Shown piece by piece: positions 18,899 to 30,700 of a stretch of 64,000 nt of DNA. The notes beneath the pieces are model-generated. The model ran no database searches and had not been told where the DNA came from. It saw only the letters and a list, made by a program, of their open reading frames with translations. The translations under genes were made by a program, and so were the position numbers. This DNA comes from Hyphomicrobiales bacterium (lineage in GTDB: Bacteria; Pseudomonadota; Alphaproteobacteria; Rhizobiales; Rhizobiaceae). Position 1 is the stretch's first letter. Every line of letters starts with the position of its first letter. The stretch lies in NCBI GenBank assembly GCA_900465915.1, contig UBKJ01000018.1, positions 1-64,000 on the forward strand, given 5' to 3'.

Positions 18899-20169
18899 CA
18901 GCTTCTGGTCTGCCCGCTGCCGCGCACGCGATATTTGAACGAAGTCAGTTGCTCGACGCCGACCGGCCCGCGCGCATGCATCTTGCCGGTGGCGATGCCG
19001 ATCTCCCCGCCCATGCCGAACTCGCCGCCGTCGGCGAATTGCGTCGAGGCGTTGTGCAGCAGGATCGCCGAATCGATCTCGTTGAAGAAACGCTCGGCCG
19101 CCGCCGCATCCTCCGCGACGATCGCCTCGGTATGATGCGAGGAATAGCGGCCGATATGGTCGATGGCCCCGCCGACGCCGTCGACCAGCGCCACCGAGAT
19201 GATGGCGTCGAGATATTCGGTCGCCCAGTCCTCCTCCGTCGCCGGCTTCGCCGCCGGCCACAGCGCCCGTACTTCATCGCTGCCGCGGATCTCGCAGCCC
19301 TTGGCGGCGAGGTCGTCGAGGATCGGCTTGAGATGGGTTTCAGCCGCCGCGCGGTCGACCAGCAGCGTTTCGGTCGCGCCGCAAATGCCGGTGCGCCGCA
19401 TCTTGGCGTTGACGGCGATGCGCCGCGCCATGTCGAGATCGGCCGAGCGGTCTATATAGAGATGGCAGATGCCTTCGAGATGCGCGAAGACCGGCACGCG
19501 CGCCTCCGCCTGCACCCGCGCCACGAGGCTCTTGCCGCCGCGCGGCACGATGACGTCGATGGTCCCGCCGAGGCCCTTCAGCATTTCGCCCACCGCCGCG
19601 CGGTCGGTCACCGGCACGATCTGGATGGCGTCGGCGGGCAGGCCCGCCGCTTCCAGCCCGGCGACCAGCGCCTTGTGGATGGCGGCCGAGGAATGGGCCG
19701 AATCCGAGCCGCCGCGCAGGATCACCGCATTGCCGGCCTTGAGGCATAGCGCGCCGGCGTCGGCCGTCACGTTGGGCCGGCTCTCATAGATCACGCCGAC
19801 CACGCCGAGCGGCGTGCGCACGCGCTCGATATGCAGCCCGTTCGGGCGGTCCCATTCGGCGATCACCGCGCCGACCGGGTCGGGCAAGGCGGCGACGGCG
19901 CGCAGGCCCTCGGCGATGGCCGCGATCCGCGCCTCGTCCAGCGCCAGCCGGTCGATGAAGGAGGCCGCCATGCCGGCGGCCCGCGCATTGGCGAGGTCGA
20001 TCCGGTTGGCCTCAAGCACGGCGTCGCCGTTTGCGGCCAGCGCATCGGCTGCGGCCAGAAGCGCCTTGTTCTTGCGCTCGGCCCCGGCGATGGCGAGCGG
20101 CGCCGCGGCGGCCTTGGCCCTGCGGCCCACGTCCGCCATAACGGCGGCGATGTCGGCTTTGTCCAGCAT
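18898..20169 (-). CDS. proA: Gamma-glutamyl phosphate reductase
   Basis: The 423-residue enzyme reduces gamma-glutamyl phosphate to glutamate semialdehyde in proline synthesis. Hallmarks: [56 protein letters not shown], and the catalytic Cys region [20 protein letters not shown], then [20 protein letters not shown]. It starts 3 bp after the proB stop, so obgE, proB, proA and nadD form one tight operon. Confidence 0.96.
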   Translation of the reverse strand: MLDKADIAAVMADVGRRAKAAAAPLAIAGAERKNKALLAAADALAANGDAVLEANRIDLANARAAGMAASFIDRLALDEARIAAIAEGLRAVAALPDPVGAVIAEWDRPNGLHIERVRTPLGVVGVIYESRPNVTADAGALCLKAGNAVILRGGSDSAHSSAAIHKALVAGLEAAGLPADAIQIVPVTDRAAVGEMLKGLGGTIDVIVPRGGKSLVARVQAEARVPVFAHLEGICHLYIDRSADLDMARRIAVNAKMRRTGICGATETLLVDRAAAETHLKPILDDLAAKGCEIRGSDEVRALWPAAKPATEEDWATEYLDAIISVALVDGVGGAIDHIGRYSSHHTEAIVAEDAAAAERFFNEIDSAILLHNASTQFADGGEFGMGGEIGIATGKMHARGPVGVEQLTSFKYRVRGSGQTRS

Positions 20170-20172
20170 GTC

Positions 20173-21312
20173 TCAGGCCTCCTCGACCGTGGCGGCCGCG
20201 CCGCGCACCACCAGATCGTTGCGATGGATCATCGCCGCGCGCGCCTCGTAGCCGAGAATCCCGGCGATCTCGTCGCTCTTGCGACCGGCGATCTTGCGCG
20301 CGTCGTCGGAATCATAAGCGATCAGGCCGCGCGCGATCTCGTATCCGTCCTCGCTCATCACGGCCACCGTGTCGCCGCGCTCGAACCGGCCGTCGACCGC
20401 CTTGACGCCCGCCGGCAGCAGCGACTTGCCGGATTTGAGCGCCCGCGCCGCGCCCGCGTCGACCATGAGCCGGCCCGCCGGCTCCAGATTGCCGGAAATC
20501 CACGTCTTCCATGCATTGACCGGCGCGCGCGACGGCTTGAACAGGGTCGCCCGCTCGCCGCGGTCGATGGCCGAAAGCGGCGCGAGCCGGGTGCCGGAGG
20601 TGATGATCATCGCCGTGCCGGCGGCGTTGGCGATCTTGCCGGCGTCGAGCTTGGTCTTCATGCCGCCGCGCGACAGTTCCGACGCCGCCGCCCCCGCCAT
20701 CGCCTCGATCTCCGGCGTGATCGCTTCGACCAGCGGCAGGAACTGCGCGTCGGGATTCTTGTGCGGCGGAGCGGTGTAGAGCCCGTCTATGTCGGAGAGC
20801 AGGATCAGGAGGTCCGCCCCCATCATCGTCGCCACGCGCGCGGCGAGCCGGTCGTTGTCGCCATAGCGGATTTCGGTGGTGGCCACCGTATCGTTCTCGT
20901 TGATCACCGGCACGGCGCCTAGCTTCAGCAGCGTGTCGATGGTGGCGCGCGCGTTGAGATAGCGCCGGCGCTCCTCGGTGTCGGACAGCGTCAGCAGAAT
21001 CTGGCCCGACTTGACCCCATGGCTTCCCAGCACGTCGGCATAGGCCTTGGCGAGCGCGATCTGGCCGGCGGCGGCCGCCGCCTGGCTTTCCTCGAGCTTC
21101 AACGCTTTTTTGGGCAAGCCCAGAACGGTGCGCCCGAGCGCGATGGCCCCGGAAGAGACCACCAGCACCTCGACGCCCGCCTTGTGCAGCGCGGCGATAT
21201 CCTGGCCGAGGCTTTCGAGCCAGGCCTGCTTCAGCCCCGCGGCCCGGTCGACCAGAAGCGCCGAGCCGATCTTGACCACGATGCGGCGATAATCCCTGAG
21301 CTGCTTCAACAT
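20173..21312 (-). CDS. proB: Glutamate 5-kinase with PUA domain
   Basis: The 379-residue enzyme carries out the first, feedback-regulated step of proline synthesis. The amino-acid kinase domain has [60 protein letters not shown], and [16 protein letters not shown] (residues 1-260). A C-terminal PUA domain (about 280-370) contains [20 protein letters not shown] and [14 protein letters not shown]. It lies 6 bp after obgE. Confidence 0.96.
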   Translation of the reverse strand: MLKQLRDYRRIVVKIGSALLVDRAAGLKQAWLESLGQDIAALHKAGVEVLVVSSGAIALGRTVLGLPKKALKLEESQAAAAAGQIALAKAYADVLGSHGVKSGQILLTLSDTEERRRYLNARATIDTLLKLGAVPVINENDTVATTEIRYGDNDRLAARVATMMGADLLILLSDIDGLYTAPPHKNPDAQFLPLVEAITPEIEAMAGAAASELSRGGMKTKLDAGKIANAAGTAMIITSGTRLAPLSAIDRGERATLFKPSRAPVNAWKTWISGNLEPAGRLMVDAGAARALKSGKSLLPAGVKAVDGRFERGDTVAVMSEDGYEIARGLIAYDSDDARKIAGRKSDEIAGILGYEARAAMIHRNDLVVRGAAATVEEA

Positions 21313-21318
21313 GGGCGG

Positions 21319-23122
<1,804 letters not shown>

Positions 23123-23140
23123 TTTTTCCTCCGAAATGCG

Positions 23141-23170
23141 AAAAGGGAAGATGGCGCCCCATCTTCCCTC
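23141..23170 (-). terminator. Intrinsic terminator of rplU-rpmA
   Basis: An 11-bp perfect stem (AGGGAAGATGG/CCATCTTCCCT) with a 4-nt loop, followed on the minus strand by TTTTCGC. It lies about 70 bp past the rpmA stop. Confidence 0.8.
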
Positions 23171-23238
23171 TCGATCTTTCGGCTGGTCGCCTCATGCACC
23201 GGGTCTGATGGGACGCCGGCGCTTGAAACTGTCCGGCT

Positions 23239-23508
23239 TTATTCCGCGGCTTCCGCGATCGGGTCCACGGACACGAACGTGCGGCCGTTGGCCTTCGTGC
23301 GGAAGGACACGGAACCGTTGACGGTCGCGAAAAGGGTGTGGTCCTTGCCCATGCCGACATTGGCGCCCGGATGCCACTGGGTGCCGCGCTGACGCACGAG
23401 AATGTTGCCGGCGCGAACGGCTTCGCCGCCGAACTTCTTCACGCCAAGGCGCTTGGACTCAGAATCGCGACCGTTGCGCGAGGAACCGCCAGCTTTTTTG
23501 TGTGCCAT
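23239..23508 (-). CDS. rpmA: 50S ribosomal protein L27
   Basis: The 89-residue protein begins [20 protein letters not shown], the invariant L27 N-terminus that reaches the peptidyl-transferase centre, and continues [20 protein letters not shown] then [20 protein letters not shown]. The first residues are directly MAHKKAGG, so no Firmicutes-type N-terminal cleavage sequence is present. AGGAGAACACCA precedes the ATG. It is 28 bp downstream of rplU. Confidence 0.98.
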   Translation of the reverse strand: MAHKKAGGSSRNGRDSESKRLGVKKFGGEAVRAGNILVRQRGTQWHPGANVGMGKDHTLFATVNGSVSFRTKANGRTFVSVDPIAEAAE

Positions 23509-23536
23509 TGGTGTTCTCCTTTAATCTCTCTTGGAC

Positions 23537-23893
23537 TTACTCGGCGGCCTTGGCTGCGGCCTTCTTCGGCGCGGCCTTGGAGGGCTTCGCCCCGCCGGTG
23601 AGGATTTCCGAGATGCGGATGGTCGTCAGTTCCTGACGATGGCCGCGGGTGCGCTTGGAGTTCTGACGGCGGCGCTTCTTGAACGCGATGACCTTGCGGC
23701 CGCGGCCCTGCTCGACGACTTCGGCGGTGACGACCGCGCCTTCGACGAGCGGAGCGCCGACGGTCGAGCCAACCATCAGGACTTCCTTGAATTCCACGAC
23801 GTCACCGGCTTCGCCGGCGACCTTTTCGATCTTGATCAGATCGTTTGCGGCGACGCGGTACTGCTTGCCACCAGTCTTGATGACTGCGAACAT
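23537..23893 (-). CDS. rplU: 50S ribosomal protein L21
   Basis: The 118-residue protein has the L21 pattern: [61 protein letters not shown] lysine/alanine-rich tail follows. L21 binds 23S rRNA domain I. It is the first gene of the rplU-rpmA operon, with a strong promoter about 170 bp upstream, which leaves a leader of roughly 160 nt. Confidence 0.98.
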   Translation of the reverse strand: MFAVIKTGGKQYRVAANDLIKIEKVAGEAGDVVEFKEVLMVGSTVGAPLVEGAVVTAEVVEQGRGRKVIAFKKRRRQNSKRTRGHRQELTTIRISEILTGGAKPSKAAPKKAAAKAAE

Positions 23894-24227
23894 TTTTTAT
23901 CCTTTCGGGTCGTTCGGTCCGGCTCTCGCGCGTCCGGCGGGTTTCGCCATGGCGTGGGCCGTCTTTTTATCAGTCGGTTGGCCTTCGATCGGGCGCGAAA
24001 CAGGCCGCGAATCCCAATCAAGACAACAGGCGCGGACTGCTCCACGCCTGATGGGTTGAGCTTATAGGGACAGGCCTGCGGAAAAGTCAAGAATTTTCAC
24101 GCCGCGACGCAAATTAGCTCTTGTCTATTCGCCATCGTGCCGTTATTGAGCCTTCGCACGCTCGGCATTCGCTAAAAATGCTCGCAACCGGCACGGTTCC
24201 TTGAACTTTCCCGGCGCTGCAAAACGC
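23894..24227. other. Intergenic region between rplU and tRNA-Ser
   Basis: This 334-bp region holds the rplU promoter (24061-24090) and the 5' leader of rplU on its left. The part nearest the tRNA is more AT-rich and must hold the tRNA promoter, of which only TTGAAC at 24201-24206 is suggestive. No gene is seen. Confidence 0.6.
24061..24090 (-). promoter_or_regulatory. Sigma70-type promoter of rplU-rpmA
   Basis: On the minus strand TTGACT (24090-24085), an 18-bp spacer and TATAAG (24066-24061) form a near-consensus housekeeping promoter directed at rplU. The predicted start near 24054 gives a leader of about 160 nt. Confidence 0.7.
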
Positions 24228-24317
24228 GGAGAGGTGGCTGAGTGGTTGAAAGCACCGCACTCGAAATGCGGCATGGGGGCAACTCCATCGGGGGTTCAAA
24301 TCCCTCCCTCTCCGCCA
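24228..24317 (+). tRNA. tRNA-Ser (anticodon CGA)
   Basis: A 90-nt class II tRNA with the CCA end encoded. The acceptor arms GGAGAGG and CCTCTCC pair. The anticodon stem CCGCA/TGCGG encloses loop CTCGAAA, anticodon CGA, reading TCG serine codons. A long variable arm (CATGGGGGCAACTCCATC) and the T arm GGGGGTTCAAATCCCTC complete it. A TTTTTT run follows. It marks the left edge of the defence island, and the CRISPR array starts 79 bp further on. Confidence 0.96.
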
Positions 24318-24396
24318 TTTTTTAATCTATAATTTGCGCTTCTTAATCTGCCAGGGCTCATAGAGTCCCATCTGTGTAGCGGAGCCGGAGCGGGAC

Positions 24397-26346
24397 GTTG
24401 TGGCTGGCCTGCGATTTCTGAACTGCTAAGCTCCGAGACCGTCGTTGGCGGCAAGGAATTTCGTTGCGGTTGGCCTGCGATTTCTGAACTGCTAAGCTGC
24501 GGAACGGTTTCGTAAAAAGCGTCCGGGCGTTGCGGTTGGCCTGCGATTTCTGAACTGCTAAGCTGGCCAGGACCTGCGCCACGAGGACGGCCGGGTTGCG
24601 GTTGGCCTGCGATTTCTGAACTGCTAAGCTTATTCCCTCGCCATAGGAACTATCATGGCGGTTGCGGTTGGCCTGCGATTTCTGAACTGCTAAGCTGCTT
24701 TTCGATATGCCACGCATAATTCAGCGGTTGCGGTTGGCCTGCGATTTCTGAACTGCTAAGCTCGACCAGCTTGTCTATAAGTTCTTCGACATGTTGCGGT
24801 TGGCCTGCGATTTCTGAACTGCTAAGCTGCTTCATGCTTGGAAGGACACCCGCACCTAGTTGCGGTTGGCCTGCGATTTCTGAACTGCTAAGCTTGCATC
24901 TGCGATACCTCCCTGACGCGATCGGTTGCGGTTGGCCTGCGATTTCTGAACTGCTAAGCTCCAAGCGAAACCGAAATCATGAACGCTATTGTTGCGGTTG
25001 GCCTGCGATTTCTGAACTGCTAAGCTGGCGCTGCATGACGGACGGCGTCACGTCCTGTTGCGGTTGGCCTGCGATTTCTGAACTGCTAAGCTGCATCCAC
25101 GTATTTTAATGCCAACGATTTGGTTGCGGTTGGCCTGCGATTTCTGAACTGCTAAGCTGTCCCAGAACAGTTCCGGGTCTCCCTTGTGGTTGCGGTTGGC
25201 CTGCGATTTCTGAACTGCTAAGCTCCGTCCGAGCCAATACGTTCCCAAACAGCCGTTGCGGTTGGCCTGCGATTTCTGAACTGCTAAGCTGCGGGAACCT
25301 CCGAGCAGACCCAAGATTTTGTTGCGGTTGGCCTGCGATTTCTGAACTGCTAAGCTTAAGGCGTCCACCGGGCTTGAGGAATTTCAGTTGCGGTTGGCCT
25401 GCGATTTCTGAACTGCTAAGCTGTCCATATCCGCTTTGTTTTTAATGCCGGTGTTGCGGTTGGCCTGCGATTTCTGAACTGCTAAGCTGGCAATCGCGAT
25501 CTTCCCCGGCTGTGCCCAGTTGCGGTTGGCCTGCGATTTCTGAACTGCTAAGCTAGGAGCGTAAACGGCTTCTCGCCTCGCATCGTTGCGGTTGGCCTGC
25601 GATTTCTGAACTGCTAAGCTGGTCTTCACGTCGTAGAGGCCGACGGGGTAGGTTGCGGTTGGCCTGCGATTTCTGAACTGCTAAGCTCGCCGTCCAAGGT
25701 TTTAGCCTTGCCCTGCCGTTGCGGTTGGCCTGCGATTTCTGAACTGCTAAGCTACATGCGCGCGGCACCCGCCATCGTGTTCTGTTGCGGTTGGCCTGCG
25801 ATTTCTGAACTGCTAAGCTTGGCGATGGTGACGCGGAGCGCCTGCTCCAGTTGCGGTTGGCCTGCGATTTCTGAACTGCTAAGCTACGTCCCAGCCGGGC
25901 CGCGGCGTGCGGCAGTTGCGGTTGGCCTGCGATTTCTGAACTGCTAAGCTCTGCAGCTGCACCGCCTCGCTGGCCGACATGTTGCGGTTGGCCTGCGATT
26001 TCTGAACTGCTAAGCTCTGCAACTGCACCGCCTCGCTGGCCGACATGTTGCGGTTGGCCTGCGATTTCTGAACTGCTAAGCTTCGCGCCGGCAATCGCGC
26101 CGTGCTGGTTGCGTTGCGGTTGGCCTGCGATTTCTGAACTGCTAAGCTCGTCGCCTCCGGTGTTGGAACTGTTGCATCGTTGCGGTTGGCCTGCGATTTC
26201 TGAACTGCTAAGCTGCCGATCTCCGGCGACAAATCAAATCGCAAGTTGCGGTTGGCCTGCGATTTCTGAACTGCTAAGCTCGACGGTGGCGTTCTTCACG
26301 ATCATCGTTGGTTGCGGTTGGCCTGCGATTTCTGAACTGCTAAGCT
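24397..26346 (+). CRISPR. Type II-C CRISPR array, 30 repeats and 29 spacers
   Basis: Thirty 36-bp repeats beginning GTTGCGGTTGGC and ending CTGCTAAGCT recur with an exact 66-bp period, so all 29 spacers are 30 bp. The first repeat (24397) differs at two positions (GTTGTGGCTGG), marking the likely old end; the right end next to cas2 is intact and is the likely adding end. The plus strand is inferred to be the crRNA strand because the minus-strand tracrRNA at 31390-31475 is complementary, and because each repeat contains TTGGCC-N17-TAAGCT, a promoter-like arrangement as described for II-C arrays of Neisseria. Spacers 24 and 25 differ by one base. The open frames that cross the array are artefacts. 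Confidence 0.98.
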
Positions 26347-26350
26347 CCAC

Positions 26351-26390
26351 CTACCCATAAAGCACTGTTTTTACAGTGCTTTATGGGTAG
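26351..26390. repeat. 17-bp perfect inverted repeat between the array and cas2
   Basis: CTACCCATAAAGCACTG (26351-26367), a 6-nt loop TTTTTA, and CAGTGCTTTATGGGTAG (26374-26390) form a perfect 17-bp stem. It starts 4 bp after the last repeat and ends 28 bp before the cas2 stop. Neither strand has a T-run after the stem, so it is not a classical intrinsic terminator. It may separate the convergent cas and crRNA transcripts, serve as an RNase III site, or be part of the leader used in spacer addition. Confidence 0.85.
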
Positions 26391-26418
26391 AAGCGCATCA
26401 AAAATCAGATTACTTTCC

Positions 26419-26793
26419 CTAGAACAAGGCGATCTGTTCGGGATTTTTCTTGCGTGCACGACGACTCTGGTCGCTGAATCGGACGATATTTTCATACTGT
26501 CGGTCCGTGAATTGAAAGATGAAGACATCGCCCCGCTCCGGTAAATTGGCTCCGATTCGCCTTGTATAGGTTTCGAATTGCTCCTGCCCGTTCACCAGTC
26601 GGAGATAATTTGAAAGCTGGCTCATCTCAAAGCCCTGATCAAGCAGGAATTGACGAAACTTCGTGGCTTCAGCGCGGTGTTTTTTCGTGTCCACCGGCAG
26701 GTCGAATGTAATGAGCATCCACATCAATCGATAAGCGGACATATAAGACGGCGTGGTCCGCTCCCCCCGTTTTTCCGTATGAAGCGTGGTCAT
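26419..26793 (-). CDS. cas2: CRISPR-associated endonuclease Cas2
   Basis: The 124-residue protein contains YRLMWMLITFDLPVDTKKHR (first beta strand with the conserved Asp), FRQFLLDQGFEMSQLSNYLR, and RGDVFIFQFTDRQYENIVRF. It forms the adaptation complex with Cas1. The ATG at 26791-26793 overlaps the cas1 stop (ATGA) and has GGAGAGGAGAC in front, which decides the start. An internal ATG at 26742 would give a more usual 107-residue length but has no ribosome-binding site. It is the last gene of the cas9-cas1-cas2 operon and points at the array. Confidence 0.95.
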   Translation of the reverse strand: MTTLHTEKRGERTTPSYMSAYRLMWMLITFDLPVDTKKHRAEATKFRQFLLDQGFEMSQLSNYLRLVNGQEQFETYTRRIGANLPERGDVFIFQFTDRQYENIVRFSDQSRRARKKNPEQIALF

Positions 26794-27716
26794 GTCTCCT
26801 CTCCCTTTCGGGCTAGGCCCGATAGGACGAGCGGGTCGGGCGGCGTAGGCAAATCGAAAGCCCCGCCCTCCTTGCCGAAAAGCGCCGCCAATTGCTGCGC
26901 AAGCCGTGTCGCATGCACATGAAGCGGGCTCATGCCGTGCGGAGCCGATAAGTCCAGTGCGGTCAGCGCCGCCAAGGCGGCTTTCGTCTGCGATGTCACC
27001 TCCCCGAGCCCATCCCGCACAAGATTGTAAACGGCGCGGTCCACGATCGGCCTGTAAGGCTCCATCAAGTCGTCGGCCAGCGCGAAGGCGTTGGCTCGGT
27101 TGGCGTGGTGCAAGCCAATGGCCGGATGCAGCCCGGCGGCGCAAATCGAACGGCTCACGACCGCGCGCAGCACCGTATAGCCGTAATTGAGCAATGCGTT
27201 CGTTCCCTCGCCCGCCTGGTCGCGGCGAAAATCCGCTCCCATCAACGCCTGCCAATAACGCCGGGCCGCCTGCGCCTCCACATTGTCCGGATCGCCGGAA
27301 CGGACCTTGCGAGCGAGCATGTCGAACGCGCCCGCCTCCGCCCCTACCGACGCCAGCACCGCGCCCTGCATCCGTATCTTGGCCACCACTATGTCGCGCC
27401 ATAGGCGCTTGGCCATGGGTCGCGAGGCGTCCACCTGCGCGTTCAGCCGCGCGCCTTGCAGATGATTGCCTTCCAGCGGCCAGACGCAGGCCACCGGCGC
27501 GTGGTTGGCTGCGCAAAGAACCACCGGAACGGCCCGCTCCGACAATCGCGTGAACACCGTATTGGACCAGGTCAACCCATGGGCGTGGGCGATGACGCCG
27601 CCGATATCGTCGAGCGCCACCCGGCCTATTTCTTCATGGTCCTTGGAGACCGTGAGAAAGCCACGATAAACGGCCACATGCAAGCCGTCAGAGGAGAGAT
27701 CAACCACACGCTGCAT
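26790..27716 (-). CDS. cas1: CRISPR-associated endonuclease Cas1 (type II)
   Basis: The 308-residue integrase captures and inserts spacers. The N-terminal beta domain (RVVDLSSDGLHVAVYRGFLT, EEIGRVALDDIGGVIAHAHG) and C-terminal helical domain (NVEAQAARRYWQALMG with the metal-binding Glu, GLHPAIGLHHANRANAFALA, then DDLMEPYRPIVDRAVYNLV) fit type II Cas1. It lies 53 bp behind cas9 and overlaps cas2 by 4 bp. No csn2 or cas4 is present, which with the Cas9 size supports subtype II-C. Confidence 0.97.
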   Translation of the reverse strand: MQRVVDLSSDGLHVAVYRGFLTVSKDHEEIGRVALDDIGGVIAHAHGLTWSNTVFTRLSERAVPVVLCAANHAPVACVWPLEGNHLQGARLNAQVDASRPMAKRLWRDIVVAKIRMQGAVLASVGAEAGAFDMLARKVRSGDPDNVEAQAARRYWQALMGADFRRDQAGEGTNALLNYGYTVLRAVVSRSICAAGLHPAIGLHHANRANAFALADDLMEPYRPIVDRAVYNLVRDGLGEVTSQTKAALAALTALDLSAPHGMSPLHVHATRLAQQLAALFGKEGGAFDLPTPPDPLVLSGLARKGEET

Positions 27717-27769
27717 TGCGGGAGATTAGCACAATCGCATTCTTCCGCTTCGCAAACCCTAATTTTTGG

Positions 27770-30700
27770 TTAATCGCTTCGCTTTTCCCACCATGGACCA
27801 GGATCGAAAACCTGCCCGATCTCGTCGACACGGACCTGGCGCGGCCGATATTTTTTCAAAGGGTTGGGCATGGGCCGAAGCGGCTTATAGGTCTTCTCTT
27901 TCTCTCGCTGGTCGAGATTGCCCGCTTCGTTATGCGGATCGAGATAGAGCTGCTTGTTGCGCTGGTCGAATTTCCGCACGATGGCGATCACGCGCTTTCC
28001 GCTGTCGGGATCATCATAGGCGATCATGTCGCCCTTTTTCAGGCTCATGATCTTGCGTGCGTTGTGATGCTCGATCCGCATGCGGGGCGTGAAGTCGGGC
28101 CGATGGGCGTCGAAAGTCGTCACTACCTCTGCGTCCCATTTGCCGTCCGGCAGCTCCCATACGTCGAAACGATCGTTGCCGCCCGGCAGATAGCCTTTCT
28201 TATATTTTCCGCCGCCATGGGTGATCCAGACCGGATTCTGCACTTCGGTGACGCGCACGTGCCGGATGCCTTTGAACTTCGCATCGTGTTTCACGAAGGC
28301 CGTCACCGCCTGCTCGAAGGCCTTGCCTTCGAGATCACGCGTCGCCTCGTAGAGCCGATCGCGCAATTCAGAATGGCCGTGGGCGTTGGTCCTGATCTTC
28401 ATGATGTCGGCGGAACGCTTGATGTCGCTGATAGCGATGCGGCGCACCACCAGATTGTTGCCGTTATGGTCTTTCTCCCCCGTCTCGCCATAGGCGGTGT
28501 CGTTATGAAGCTTCCCTGCCGTCTGCCCACGGCCTTTGTCGTAGCCCGAGCGGCTCGCCGTCCCATGGTCCGGCTTGTGGCTGACGACGATGGCGTTGAC
28601 CGCCTCGCGCACATCTTCGCGAAAACTCGGCCATGGCGGATCAATCCGCTCGACGACCCGCGCCGCGCCGCGTTCTTCGGCCTCGCCCGCCGCCGTCGAA
28701 AGTCGGTTGATGAGTGACTGCGACGTGCAAGCGATCACGATGGCGTCGATCGCATGATGACGGTGATCGAGCCGGTTCTTTTCCTTGGCGCCGTCGCCGC
28801 CGGCGAGATTATGGCCGTGCAGCAATTCGTTGAGGGCCCACTGGCGGCGGAGCATTTCGGTCATTCGCCCAGGCAGCGCGCGTACGCGGTCGTGGCGTTT
28901 GTAGACGCCATCGAGATCCGGCTCCTCATAGTCGTAAAGATGGGCGAGATAGGTCAGCGCCAGACGGGAAATATATTGCATATCCGTCAGCTGCCGGGCG
29001 AGAAAACCGCCTTCCGCCTCGTAGCGCGTCATGGCGTCCTCTGCGAAGCGCCATTGCTTGTTCTTCGGTAGCGCGGTGGCGCGCGCCAGAATCTCGCCAT
29101 AGTGGTCACGCCACTGCAGCACATTCGCCGGCGCATAGTTCTTCTTTTCACGATTGCAGGGGGTGCAGCACAGAAGGCGGTTGGCTTTGCTGTCGTCCAG
29201 CGTCTTCGAATAGGGCAGGATATGGTCGATATCCGTCTCGCCATTGAACAACATGTGAGCCGCGATGGCCTTGCCGCAATAGGTGCAGAGGCGCTTCAAT
29301 GGCTGTTCCCGGTTCAAATCCTCCCAAAGCTCCAGCCGCAAACGGTTATAGCCGGTGTTCGGCTGCTTGAAGATCTCGACCAGCTGCTGCCCCCGCGCCA
29401 TCGCCGCGCGGGTGTTTTGCCCAATCTCGCGATTGACCTCATTGCGCTGCTTTTCGTTCAGCTTCAATTCGCGTCCGACCTCAATGGCGATCTTATTCGG
29501 CTTGCCATATTTGCGGATCAGCGCGTTGACGAGCCTGCGCAACTGGTTTAGCGCGATATGCACTGTCGGGTTGGTGATGCGACCCATATACTCGTCATAA
29601 GGATCGTCAGGCTCGCCTGTCCCTGGCGGAATATGGCGCTGAAGAACCTCTTGATATTTCGGCAGTTGATCTACGCCCTTGCGGCCTGGATCGGCTTCGG
29701 AATTGGTGCGGCCATAAACGCGCTTCGCGGCTTCGGCTTCGGTGATGACAAAACCCTGCGCATCGATCTCATGCTCCATGGCGTCAGCCAACGCCGACAA
29801 CGCCGACGGTCCCATGCGCCCGAATCCGTCCGGCACCGGCGTATCCGCCACCGCCCTGGCATGGGCTTCGTCCAGCCCGGCCTCGTTCTTCAGCCAATCC
29901 AGCAAGGCGCTGTAATCCGGCTCCGTGCGCAATTTCTCGGTGACGGCGGCCTGCTCCTCCACTGGCATCGCAGCCCAACGGTTACCGAAGCAGTCCGGGC
30001 GCGACACGCGGAAATGGATCACATCGCCTTCCAGATCGGTGCGATTGTCCTTCTCCTTGTTGAAGCGCACTTCTTTTCCGAGTTTAAGTATGGACCGCAG
30101 TTTCGAGAATGGCAGACGTCCTTGCTTGGTGAGCCCGGTGCGCAGGGCTAGCGTCAGGACGTCGCGCTGCGCCGGCGTCAGCTTGACGTACCGTTGATCC
30201 TCGCCGACGATTTCCAACTCGTTGACTTCCTTGAGAAGCCGAAATTTCTGGAACAGCGGATGCGCTTTAGGCAGCCGGCTCTCTCGGTGATTATACGAAC
30301 ATTTTCCCGGCTGGACCGGCTTCAGCGGACGCTGGTGAAAAACTACCTTGCGGATATCGTCGATCACGCTGGAGTTCAGCAAATCGGGGTGGAATCGCTT
30401 CTGGCTCGCCATAAGCCGGTCGAACTCACGCTCCAGCGCCGCCCGCGACGGGTAGAAATCGTAGCTGTCGCCATCCGCGGTCATGCGGGCGCGCACGGAA
30501 AGCCCCTTGAGACGGCGCATATGCAGCCACTCGCCGAAAGTCCGCGCCTTGTCCTCGTCCATTTTCGCGTCGAGCACATGAATCGCCGTGGCGATCTTGC
30601 CTTGTTCGGGATCGTTGCTGTCGGTCTTGCGATTGGATTTGAAGCCACGGCGCTGATTGAGCTGAAAGATCGCCCGCCCGATCTCATACGGAGTCAACGC

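Noticed and set aside
24358-26360. Open frames on both strands with repeated peptides such as SLAVQKSQANRN
   Set aside because: They are translations of the CRISPR repeats. The 66-bp period is a multiple of three, so frames stay open through the array.
26351-26390. The array/cas2 hairpin as an ordinary intrinsic terminator
   Set aside because: No T-run follows the stem on either strand.
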